From JARROD01 sp037384225 (GTDB taxonomy: Bacteria > Pseudomonadota > Gammaproteobacteria > Pseudomonadales > Cellvibrionaceae): a stretch of 5,295 nt of DNA. The position numbers and the translations under genes are program-made. The stretch is taken from positions 1-5,295 of the forward strand of contig JARROD010000359.1 of NCBI GenBank assembly GCA_037384225.1. The letters run 5' to 3'. Of this stretch, positions 1 through 5,295 are shown in pieces; position 1 is the stretch's first letter, and each line of letters starts with the position of its first letter. The notes beneath the pieces are model-generated. The model did not search any database. It worked only from the letters and a program-made list of their open reading frames with translations, and had not been told where the DNA came from.

Positions 1-106
1 TTTGAATGGGTGGATGATGCTGCCGTGTCGCAAGCCCCATGTAAGGGAAGGGGTTATAGATATTACTATTCGGTGGTCACGCAATGCACTAGAAGTGTGG
101 TTACAC

Positions 107-901
107 TCAAAAATCGGCTGGATTAATATAATTCCGCAATATATCTATATTCGTAATCGTGATATCTTTTCCCTCAATCGTTATAGCTGCCTGTCGTTGA
201 AAGTCATGTAATACCGCATTGAGCGTTTCAACGCTAAGCGCGAGGTAGGTGCCGATTTTGGCCGGGGGCATCGGTAGCCGCATTGCGGTGGCTGACAGGT
301 GCCGGCGGTAATTGCGAGCGGAAAGGTTTAACAATAGCGTGGCAATTTTCTCTACAGGTTCCTTATTATTCCTTTGCGCAATTAAGCGTTGGTCGTCGCT
401 GATTTCCCGGCTAATCACATGAAAAAAATGCCGCAACAGGCTGGGGAATTCCAGACTGTGTTCTTCCAAGTGCAGTAGTGGAATTTCACATATATCGACG
501 GGTTCTCCGGCGATGGCGGAATTTACGTAGTGGTTGGTTGCCACGCCATCGACACCGGCCACTTCACCTGCCAGATAGAAACCGTTGATCTGTTCACAAC
601 CGTTGTCAGCATTGACGGTTATTACTGTTCCGGTACACACGGCGTAGACGGACGTGAAGTGATCTCCCGCATGGTAGATATAGTCTCCTGCTGCGAGTGA
701 CTGGTTGGGTTGGAGAAGTTTTCTGAACTTTTCAGCTTCCTCGCTGTGTTCCGGCAAAATGGTGTTTAGAGGAAAAATTGCGCTTAAATAGTAGCTGTCG
801 TGGAAAACCGGTGGGTTGTGATAGGAGTTAACTCCAGATGTAAAGATACGTCCACCTTGCTTGAACCCGTTCTGGAAGCGAGACGTTGGATACCGGGACA
901 T
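107..901 (-). CDS. FNR/ANR-like CRP-family transcriptional regulator lacking the N-terminal Fe-S cysteines
   Basis: This 264-residue cytoplasmic protein has the full FNR/ANR layout. A cyclic-nucleotide-binding-type beta-roll (about 60-145) includes AGDYIYHAGD and EQINGFYLAGEV. A dimerisation helix (about 152-178) carries SREISDDQ, and a C-terminal winged helix-turn-helix (about 182-256) carries EKIATLLLNLSAR, IGTYLALSVETL and EGKDITI. By my alignment to E. coli FNR, Cys122 survives as C138 (ICEIP). The N-terminal ligands Cys20, Cys23 and Cys29 fall on F33, S36 and I42 at the same spacing, so a canonical [4Fe-4S] cluster should not form. In the recognition helix, FNR's E209, S212 and R213 correspond to E225, N228 and A229, so target preference may differ. 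The ATG at 901 is the only early ATG and is preceded by a purine-rich AAGGTAGGG. The frame is intact. It is divergent from the host attachment-nrdJ genes, a common position for a local regulator. Family membership is secure; the ligand it senses is unknown. Confidence 0.93.
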   Translation of the reverse strand: MSRYPTSRFQNGFKQGGRIFTSGVNSYHNPPVFHDSYYLSAIFPLNTILPEHSEEAEKFRKLLQPNQSLAAGDYIYHAGDHFTSVYAVCTGTVITVNADNGCEQINGFYLAGEVAGVDGVATNHYVNSAIAGEPVDICEIPLLHLEEHSLEFPSLLRHFFHVISREISDDQRLIAQRNNKEPVEKIATLLLNLSARNYRRHLSATAMRLPMPPAKIGTYLALSVETLNAVLHDFQRQAAITIEGKDITITNIDILRNYINPADF

Positions 902-925
902 GCTTGACCCTACCTTATTCGTCGT

Positions 926-947
926 TGGTGACTACATGGTGACTACA
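926..947. repeat. Perfect 11-bp tandem direct repeat upstream of the FNR-like gene
   Basis: Two head-to-tail copies of TGGTGACTACA occupy 926-936 and 937-947, ending 25 bp before the regulator's start codon. On the minus strand the unit reads TGTAGTCACCA. The copy nearest the TTGACA at 963-968 supplies a TGTAGT (942-947, four of six matches to -10) at a short 15-bp spacing. The repeat may therefore overlap the promoter or 5' leader of the regulator. It could be a protein-binding site or a simple slippage duplication. Confidence 0.6.
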
Positions 948-1298
948 GACGTCTGGTATTTCTGTCAAAGGTTTGAGTTTAAATGACCCTTGCTTAATTG
1001 TCTCCGCCATTTTGACACAGGAGGTATCGGTTGAAAATACCTAGAATCGTTATAATCAAACTCACTTTAAGCGGGCTGTATGCTGCCGGTCTACACAGCG
1101 CATTCGGCAACTGGCATTAGCCGGAGAGTGCCCATTATTTTATTTCCGATGCTGATTTCCAGGGGTTTTTAAAGACGATTAACTTCTTTATAAAAAGTAA
1201 TGAGTGATAGTGCTAGTAGAGCACCAGGTGAGCGTTCGATCAGACGCGAAAATTATACCGACTGTGGTTAAACGCGTTGTAATAAAAGACAGCTCTTT

Positions 1299-1339
1299 TT
1301 GATCCCGGTCATGACGGAGAAATGAGACAGGCATAACAT
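1299..1339 (+). promoter_or_regulatory. Candidate FNR-type box and class II promoter for the host attachment-nrdJ genes
   Basis: TTGAT-CCCG-GTCAT at 1299-1312 matches the relaxed FNR/ANR/DNR consensus TTGAY-N4-RTCAA at nine of ten half-site positions, with the last A replaced by T. A -10-like TAACAT (four of six) lies at 1334-1339, which puts the start point near 1346-1347. The box centre (1305.5) then sits about 41.5 bp upstream, the standard position for FNR-type activators that contact RNA polymerase at the -35 region. No good -35 hexamer is present, as expected for an activator-dependent promoter. The sequence match and spacing are visible; function is inferred. Confidence 0.5.
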
Positions 1340-1367
1340 TCGCGCTATACCTAAATCTCAAACGCTT

Positions 1368-1381
1368 TGGGTATATACCCA
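1368..1381. repeat. Perfect 14-bp palindrome in the leader of the host attachment gene
   Basis: TGGGTATATACCCA is fully self-complementary and lies 42 bp upstream of the ATG at 1424, about 20-35 bp downstream of the predicted start point at 1346-1347. A perfect dyad without a loop is more typical of an operator for a dimeric DNA-binding protein than of an RNA hairpin. At this position a bound protein would block transcription. Its owner is unknown. Confidence 0.55.
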
Positions 1382-1410
1382 GATATGCCTTTACAAACAG
1401 CCTTATAAGG

Positions 1411-1417
1411 TAAGGAG
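1411..1417 (+). promoter_or_regulatory. Ribosome binding site of the host attachment gene
   Basis: TAAGGAG ends six bases before the ATG at 1424. This spacing selects that ATG over the upstream TTG at 1418 (no gap after the site) and over the second ATG at 1430 (12 bases). Confidence 0.8.
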
Positions 1418-1423
1418 TTGGTT

Positions 1424-1854
1424 ATGTCCATGATCGCAGTATTGGTGGCAGACAAAACTCACGCAAGATTTTTTCTCAAATCCGCTCTCAATGGAAAACT
1501 GGAGGAAATAGAGGGTTGGGCCAACAGTCAGGGGCGGTTGCGCGACAGAGAACTGGTTAGCAGCCGGCCGGGACGATCCTTCGACAGCCTGGGCTGCGGC
1601 CGCCATGCAATGGAGCCCCGGACTCATGCTAAAAAGCACCTGGCCGATGAGTTTGCGCGATTTATTGCCACAGANNNNNNNNNNNNNAATTCGAAAAACT
1701 GGTCATCATGGCGGGGCCTGAATTCTTAGGCCTGGTCCGCCAGCATTTAAGTCCCACTCTTAAACACAAATTGCTATCGGAAGTTGATAAGAATGCGATC
1801 CTCGATGATATCGATGCCCTCGATTTACGCGTGCGCAAGTTGATGCTGCCCTGA
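1424..1854 (+). CDS. Host attachment protein family (eRF1-like domain), interrupted by an assembly gap
   Basis: The first part (residues 1-83) begins MSMIAVLVADKTHARFF and carries the family's signature block GRLRDRELVSSRPGRSFD, followed by GCGRHAMEP and a helix KKHLADEFARFIA. After the N run, another frame continues with FEKLVIMAGPEFLGLVRQHL and ends RVRKLMLP at the TGA of 1852-1854, which is the expected C-terminal half (LVLVAPPxFLGxLRxxLSP in relatives). The two halves would join if the true gap is 3n+2 bases rather than 13, so the frame change is most likely an artefact. The product is about 143 residues or slightly more, normal for the family. The name comes from Agrobacterium attachment work, but the fold is related to the eRF1/archaeal release factor domain, and a cytoplasmic ribosome-linked or stress role is plausible. 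It precedes nrdJ by 44 bp, probably in one operon behind the FNR-type promoter. Confidence 0.9.
1675..1687. other. Assembly gap (13 N)
   Basis: Thirteen ambiguous bases lie inside the host attachment gene. The downstream half resumes in a frame shifted relative to the upstream half, so the true gap length should be two modulo three. Compared with relatives, where about ten residues link the FAxxLAE-like helix to the FDKLVL-like strand, the real missing piece may be longer than 13 bases, perhaps around 26; this is an estimate from memory of the family. Confidence 0.97.
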
Positions 1855-1898
1855 CGGGGCCTCGCTGCGTCTGTCGTGGTAAAAGTTTATTCAGTCAT

Positions 1899-3725
1899 AT
1901 GTCTACAGATTATTTTAACGCCGCTGTATCACGCTCTATCTGGGATACAAAATACCGTCACCGCGAAGGCGGGCGGGTATGCGATGCGACTGTGGAAGAT
2001 ACCTGGCGCCGGGTGGCCCGCGCCCTTGCCAGCGTTGAACCTGTCGACGCCGGGGGCTGGGAGAAGCGTTTCTACCACCACTTGGTCGACTTTCGGTTTT
2101 TGCCCGGTGGACGCATTCTCGCCGGTGCCGGTACCCGGCACAGCGTTACTCTGTGCAACTGTTTTGTGATGGGTGTGATTGAAGATTCCATTCACGCCAT
2201 CTTTGACCACCTCAAAGAGGCCGCTTTGACTCTGCAGCAGGGTGGGGGGATTGGCTGTGACTTTTCCACGTTGCGCCCGGCCGGCACTCGTGCTTGCACA
2301 ACTGGAACCATCGCTTCGGGGCCGGTTTCGTTTATGCACATTTGGGACAGTATGTGCGCCACGCTTCTTTCCACCGGTGTCCGTCGTGGCGCTATGATGG
2401 CCACGCTACGCTGTGATCATCCCGATATCGAGCAGTTTATCGATGCCAAGCGCGACCCCGACAAACTACGCCATTTCAATGTCTCGGTACTCATCAGCGA
2501 CGCCTTTATGGCTGCCGTTGCCGCGGACCGTGACTGGGCGCTGGTGTTTCCAGAGTGGCAACTGGAAAGCGGCAGCGGAGAGTGCATACAGCGGCGCTGG
2601 AGCGGCGGCCAGTCACTGGTGCCTTGCCGGGTAGTCAAGCGGATTAACGCCCGTGAACTCTGGAACAAAATCATGCGCGCAACCTACGATTGTGCTGAGC
2701 CGGGAGTGTTGTTTGTCGACCGTATCAACCGCGGCAACAATCTCTATTACCGGGAATACATCACTGCCACCAACCCGTGTGGCGAAATTCCGCTACCGTC
2801 CTACGGTGCCTGCAACCTGGGCTCGGTCAACCTGGTGCGGTTTGTGCGACAACCGTTTACACCGCAGGCGAGCCTGGATTGGACTGGCATTGGCGAGACG
2901 GTGGTGGCGGGGGTGCGTATGTTGGACAATGTTATCGACCTGTCGCGTTTCCCACTGCCGGCGCAGGCCCGTCAGGCGCAGGGCACACGGCGTATCGGTT
3001 TGGGGATCACCGGGCTCGCCGACGCCCTGGTCATGCTGGGCCTGCATTACGACAGTGATACGGGGCGGGAGCTGGCAGCGCGGGTAATGACAATACTACG
3101 TGATAACGCCTATCGCACTTCCATCTCCCTCGGTGCCGAAAAGGGCTGTTTTCCTTTCTTTGACGGCGAGGCCTATTTGCGCGGGGAATTTATTTGTGGG
3201 TTACCGCTGGCGTTGCGTGAAGGCATCGGCAAACGGGGTATACGCAACAGCCATCTGATCGCAATAGCCCCGACCGGCACTGTCAGTCTGCTCGCCAATG
3301 GTGTTTCCAGCGGTGTGGAGCCGGTGTTCGATTTTCTCCACCGTCGGCGGGTGCTGACCGCCGAGGGTGAATATCGCGATTTCGATATTGTCGACCCCGC
3401 GTTTCGTTTGTGGCAGGCGTGCGGTGGCGAAGGGAAGAAGTTGCCGTCGGCGTTTGTAACGGCGCGGAGTCTGCAGCCGCTCGCGCACCTGGAAATGGAG
3501 GCGATACTGCAACCTTACGTAGACAATGCCATTTCCAAAACCGTCAATGTGGATGCCGAGTGCTCTTTTCAGGATTTTGAGTCGCTGTATCGCGAGGCTT
3601 TTCGGCGTGGGCTGAAAGGCTGCACCACGTTTCGCCCCAACCCGGTGACGGAAGCGGTATTGACGGCAGCCGGTGATGAACCGCTCGCGAGTCACTGCTG
3701 CGATATCGAACGCGAAGGAGAGTAG
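1899..3725 (+). CDS. nrdJ: Adenosylcobalamin-dependent (class II) ribonucleoside-diphosphate reductase
   Basis: The 608-residue enzyme reduces ribonucleotides to deoxyribonucleotides in the cytoplasm using a thiyl radical made from adenosylcobalamin. It therefore needs neither oxygen nor a partner radical subunit. The start SRSIWDTKYR is typical of class II enzymes without an N-terminal ATP cone. Recognisable blocks are LCNCFVM (86-91, with the conserved redox C88), LQQGGGIGCDFSTLRP (112-127), GVRRGAMMATLRCDHPDI (160-177), HFNVSV (192-197), and the active-site loop NPCGEIP (292-298) with N292, radical C294 and E296. The partner redox cysteine is C305 in ACNLGSVNL. Further blocks are GLGITGLADALVMLGL, IAPTGTVS (457-463), DNAISKTVNV (542-551) and KGCTTFRPN (573-581). 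The tail ends HCC (599-601), a vicinal cysteine pair that may relay electrons from thioredoxin. No clear Shine-Dalgarno precedes the ATG at 1899, so coupling to the gene upstream is likely. All catalytic residues are present. Confidence 0.97.
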   Translation: MSTDYFNAAVSRSIWDTKYRHREGGRVCDATVEDTWRRVARALASVEPVDAGGWEKRFYHHLVDFRFLPGGRILAGAGTRHSVTLCNCFVMGVIEDSIHAIFDHLKEAALTLQQGGGIGCDFSTLRPAGTRACTTGTIASGPVSFMHIWDSMCATLLSTGVRRGAMMATLRCDHPDIEQFIDAKRDPDKLRHFNVSVLISDAFMAAVAADRDWALVFPEWQLESGSGECIQRRWSGGQSLVPCRVVKRINARELWNKIMRATYDCAEPGVLFVDRINRGNNLYYREYITATNPCGEIPLPSYGACNLGSVNLVRFVRQPFTPQASLDWTGIGETVVAGVRMLDNVIDLSRFPLPAQARQAQGTRRIGLGITGLADALVMLGLHYDSDTGRELAARVMTILRDNAYRTSISLGAEKGCFPFFDGEAYLRGEFICGLPLALREGIGKRGIRNSHLIAIAPTGTVSLLANGVSSGVEPVFDFLHRRRVLTAEGEYRDFDIVDPAFRLWQACGGEGKKLPSAFVTARSLQPLAHLEMEAILQPYVDNAISKTVNVDAECSFQDFESLYREAFRRGLKGCTTFRPNPVTEAVLTAAGDEPLASHCCDIEREGE

Positions 3726-3831
3726 CGCTGGGGTAGGATGCCAGCCTGAGCCGGACTTTACCGCGCATGGCTTGGCGTCCCAGAGACTCTATTCTGTGCC
3801 CGTTCCTAATGCAGGCACTTTAGAATAGTAA

Positions 3832-3855
3832 CACCCTTGGCGTTGCGCCAGGGTG
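3832..3855. terminator. Hairpin between convergent genes, possible two-way terminator
   Basis: CACCCT-(T)-GGCG pairs with CGCC-AGGGTG around a TTG loop: ten base pairs with one bulged T. It lies 106 bp after the nrdJ stop and 20 bp after the stop of the minus-strand small gene, for which it is better placed. Neither side has a strong U tract (GTCTTATTC on the plus side, TTACTATTCT on the minus side), so intrinsic termination would be weak or only partial. Confidence 0.5.
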
Positions 3856-3875
3856 CTGCCGAGAGGTTGTCTTAT

Positions 3876-4112
3876 TCAATCTTGTGCTGAGCCCCCCCTG
3901 AATTGTTTGTTTTTTGTTCCGCATATTTTGCGGAAGATGGCTAAAGCTATGCTTTCATTGTTTACAGAAAGCGCATTTCTTATGAAATTATCGATAAAGT
4001 GCCGGGCTTTTTCCTCACCGGTTTGGCGAACCAATATGTTATAGAGTTCCTGGCTGATAGTGATTTTATTATTAATGCCTCTGTGGGTTTTATATTCAAA
4101 ACAGACCGCCAT
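3876..4112 (-). CDS. Small putative ribbon-helix-helix DNA-binding protein
   Basis: I do not recognise this 78-residue protein by family name. Its middle has the pattern of a ribbon-helix-helix domain: a short strand NKITIS (15-20), a first helix QELYNILVRQTG (21-32), and a second helix from EEKARHF to IRNAL (33-48). A further helix ESIALAIFRKI (53-63) and a basic, polar tail KNKQFRGG follow. The frame stays open far upstream (to 4589), but the ATG at 4112 is preceded by a perfect AAGGAGG with five bases between, and the longer version would run through the divergent intergenic region and the opposite gene. It is convergent with nrdJ and divergent from the exported coiled-coil gene. The gene and its upstream region are much more AT-rich than nrdJ, hinting at separate origin. 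No toxin partner is adjacent within the window. It may be a small autoregulator; the function is inferred from predicted shape only. Confidence 0.72.
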   Translation of the reverse strand: MAVCFEYKTHRGINNKITISQELYNILVRQTGEEKARHFIDNFIRNALSVNNESIALAIFRKICGTKNKQFRGGSAQD

Positions 4113-4117
4113 TTTTT

Positions 4118-4124
4118 CCTCCTT
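4118..4124 (-). promoter_or_regulatory. Strong ribosome binding site fixing the start of the small minus-strand gene
   Basis: Read on the minus strand this is AAGGAGG with a five-base spacer to the ATG at 4112. It is the best Shine-Dalgarno in the window, and it is the main reason for choosing the 78-residue product over the 237-residue open frame. Confidence 0.85.
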
Positions 4125-4176
4125 ATATGCTTGCGCTAGTAATTTGTCAGTTATTATGTGACGAAGTATGATGATA

Positions 4177-4204
4177 ATTAATAGGCGAATGCTAATAGTG
4201 TAAA
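4177..4204 (-). promoter_or_regulatory. Possible promoter of the small minus-strand gene
   Basis: On the minus strand, TTTACA (4199-4204, five of six) is followed after 16 bases by ATTAAT (4177-4182, four of six); TATTAA at 4178-4183 is an alternative with 15 bases. Transcription would begin about 60 bases before the start codon, leaving room for the strong ribosome binding site. The region is AT-rich, so chance matches are likely. Confidence 0.3.
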
Positions 4205-4214
4205 GCAATTCACA

Positions 4215-4240
4215 CATTATTCTTCGCAAAAAGAATAATG
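4215..4240. repeat. Perfect 10-bp inverted repeat in the divergent intergenic region
   Basis: CATTATTCTT (4215-4224) and AAGAATAATG (4231-4240) are exact inverted copies separated by six bases (CGCAAA). The repeat lies about 10 bp upstream of the candidate -35 of the minus-strand small gene and about 90 bp before the plus-strand gene at 4330. Its AT-rich arms, lack of a following U tract and intergenic position favour an operator over a terminator. Confidence 0.6.
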
Positions 4241-4329
4241 GAGGATTGTTTCGGGTGTTTTTGATGGTTTGCTGTTGCATCCAGGCCGGGTATGTCCTAA
4301 TAAAACTGTGAAGAGGGCGATTTACGTCT

Positions 4330-5202
4330 ATGTTGCGTTTAATCATTGCTATGTTATTGACCGGCGTCACGGCATTTGCCTGGGCATTGCCGGAAAGTCT
4401 GCTGAACGAACAGTCGCGGTTGAATACACTGCAAAAAGATATCAGTGATACGGAAACATCTTTGACTGAAGACAAGTTCATATTGGAGCAGCTCGCCTTA
4501 ATGTTAAGCGGGGCGCGGGAACAACTGGCGCCATTGAGTGAATCGCGTAGCGACGTTATCAACAAACACCAGATCCGGTTGTTGACCATTCTTATCGATC
4601 GGCAACAGAGAAAGCTGAAACGTCTGGAGCAGGAGCGGGGTGAAACGCAGGCCCTTATCGCTGGGTTGGATAAAAAAGCGGCGGACCTGCATCGGGAGTA
4701 TGGCCGGATACAAACCTACGCTAAGAATCTGGGCGCCGCAAAAAAGAAACAGAAAACCCGTATAACAAAGATACAGTTACCCTCCGGTGAGTCGGGCCCG
4801 GAGAGATTAGCCAGGGTACGGGAGGGGTGGCCTTATCTGTCTTCGGGCAGTCGGGAGTGCATCGACTTTGCGCGGCGAAAACTCGAGAATCTAAGTCTAC
4901 GCCGAAAAAAAGGCGAAGTGGCGTCCAGCGTGTTGAGGGAAGTCGAATTGAACAGCCGTAAACACATTGGCCCTATCGATATGGAGTACCTGGGCGATGG
5001 CCTGTTCAGCACGATTGCAACAGTGAAGGCCGGGCGCCAGGCTTTTACCTTGTTTGGTGTCGACTATTGGCACACGATACCGGCGTGGGATAATAATGTC
5101 GATTATCGTATCATCTACGATATTTCCTCGATTTCCAATCCCAAGCTGTATTTATTTCGTGAGTCAGTGCTTGAAGAGATTATCCCCGCCTCCACCCGAT
5201 AA
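4330..5202 (+). CDS. Exported coiled-coil protein of unknown function
   Basis: I do not recognise this 290-residue protein. Residues 1-19 form a signal peptide: MLR, a hydrophobic core LIIAMLLTGVTAFAW, and a likely signal peptidase I cut after AWA before LPES. There is no lipobox, so the mature protein is probably soluble in the periplasm. Residues about 22-135 are rich in Leu, Gln, Glu, Arg and Lys with a heptad-like spacing, indicating long coiled-coil helices with a break near 68-75. A strongly basic stretch (138-147, KKKQKTRITK) leads to a C-terminal domain (about 155-290) with an aromatic, strand-like section that includes FTLFGVDYW and DYRIIYDISS. It has a single cysteine (C177), so no internal disulfide. 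A weak AAGAGGG lies 12 bases before the ATG; no better start is visible. It stands alone, divergent from the small ribbon-helix-helix gene. The layout suggests an envelope structural or adaptor role, but nothing here fixes a function. Confidence 0.85.
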   Translation: MLRLIIAMLLTGVTAFAWALPESLLNEQSRLNTLQKDISDTETSLTEDKFILEQLALMLSGAREQLAPLSESRSDVINKHQIRLLTILIDRQQRKLKRLEQERGETQALIAGLDKKAADLHREYGRIQTYAKNLGAAKKKQKTRITKIQLPSGESGPERLARVREGWPYLSSGSRECIDFARRKLENLSLRRKKGEVASSVLREVELNSRKHIGPIDMEYLGDGLFSTIATVKAGRQAFTLFGVDYWHTIPAWDNNVDYRIIYDISSISNPKLYLFRESVLEEIIPASTR

Positions 5203-5295
5203 CGGAATCACAGACGCCCCCGGTAACCTCAGGTACTTCGGCGGGAGTATTGCTGCCTTTGGTGTCGAGCACGGTTCGTCACCATTTTTCGTTCG

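Larger units (their letters stand above)
902..1423. other. 522-bp divergent intergenic region
   Basis: This region separates two divergent genes and holds no convincing protein-coding gene. From left to right it contains an 11-bp tandem repeat (926-947), a TCAAA-GG-TTTGA dyad (965-976), a minus-strand TTGACA (963-968) that could be a -35 element for the regulator, a perfect TATAAT on the plus strand at 1051-1056 with only a weak -35, an FNR-type box (1299-1312), a 14-bp palindrome (1368-1381), and the ribosome binding site of the next gene (1411-1417). The plus-strand leader would be about 75 nt from the FNR-type promoter, or about 360 nt from the TATAAT. I found no clear cobalamin riboswitch and no NrdR box pair. 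Confidence 0.6.

Noticed and set aside
37..56. CCCC...GGGG dyad resembling a MerR-type operator
   Set aside because: Only four outer base pairs plus one inner pair match, and no 19-bp spaced promoter elements are convincing.
1..126. Open plus-strand frame from the window edge to TAA at 124-126, possibly the tail of a gene
   Set aside because: Forty-one residues with no recognisable motif, partly overlapping the end of the FNR-like gene; other frames are also open here, so openness is not informative.
1060..1136. Possible cobalamin riboswitch: CAACTG and AGCCGGAGAGTGCCC recall parts of the B12 box
   Set aside because: The paired core elements (GGTG, AATCC-like and CCCGCNACTG segments) are missing or out of order and no consistent fold was found. 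A covariance-model scan (Rfam RF00174) would settle it; a clear hit would reverse this.
1080..1172. Thirty-codon small ORF following a TATAAT at 1051-1056
   Set aside because: No ribosome binding site, no recognisable motif, and the length is expected by chance.
4113..4150. Minus-strand CTGACA-N17-TATAAG, a near-consensus promoter
   Set aside because: The TATAAG overlaps the AAGGAGG ribosome binding site, so transcription would begin at about the ATG and lose that site.
3876..4329. Toxin-antitoxin pair
   Set aside because: The small gene could pass as an antitoxin by shape, but no toxin-sized partner lies beside it on the same strand.
3876..4589. 237-residue minus-strand open frame
   Set aside because: Its first two thirds overlap the signal-peptide gene and the intergenic region and look non-coding; the strong ribosome binding site at 4118-4124 marks the real start.
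5212..5250. GC-rich CCCCCG / CGGCGGG pairing after the last gene, a possible terminator
   Set aside because: The loop is long, one arm has a bulge, and no T tract follows.

Overview
The window looks like a draft-assembly piece of a proteobacterial chromosome, most probably gammaproteobacterial. The regulator at the left end aligns best by eye with the FNR/ANR branch, the second gene is a proteobacterial-type 'host attachment' (eRF1-like) protein, and the coding sequence is moderately GC-rich with Shine-Dalgarno-led small genes. A 13-N run at 1675-1687 shows that this is not finished sequence. I cannot name a genus.

Left part (107-901, minus strand): an intact FNR/ANR-like CRP-family regulator. 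It lacks the three N-terminal cysteines that carry the oxygen-sensing iron-sulfur cluster and has two changed residues in the DNA-recognition helix. It diverges across a 522-bp intergenic region from a probable two-gene operon on the plus strand.

Middle (1424-3725, plus strand): the operon begins with a host attachment protein of the eRF1-like type, interrupted by the N gap with an artefactual frame change. After 44 bp follows nrdJ, a short adenosylcobalamin-dependent (class II) ribonucleotide reductase. Upstream lies an FNR-type half-degenerate box centred about 41.5 bp before a predicted start point, the geometry of an FNR-activated promoter. A perfect 14-bp palindrome lies in the leader. 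Together these suggest a low-oxygen or stress module that supplies dNTPs by an oxygen-independent enzyme, controlled by an FNR-type protein. Whether the neighbouring degenerate regulator or a canonical FNR elsewhere in the genome does this is open.

Right part (3726-5295): a hairpin lies between the convergent ends of nrdJ and a small minus-strand gene (3876-4112), whose product has the shape of a ribbon-helix-helix DNA-binding protein. An AT-rich divergent intergenic region with a perfect 10-bp inverted repeat separates it from a plus-strand gene (4330-5202) for an exported coiled-coil protein of unknown function. The AT-rich small gene and its upstream region differ clearly in base composition from nrdJ. 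The last 93 bases hold no gene that I can support.
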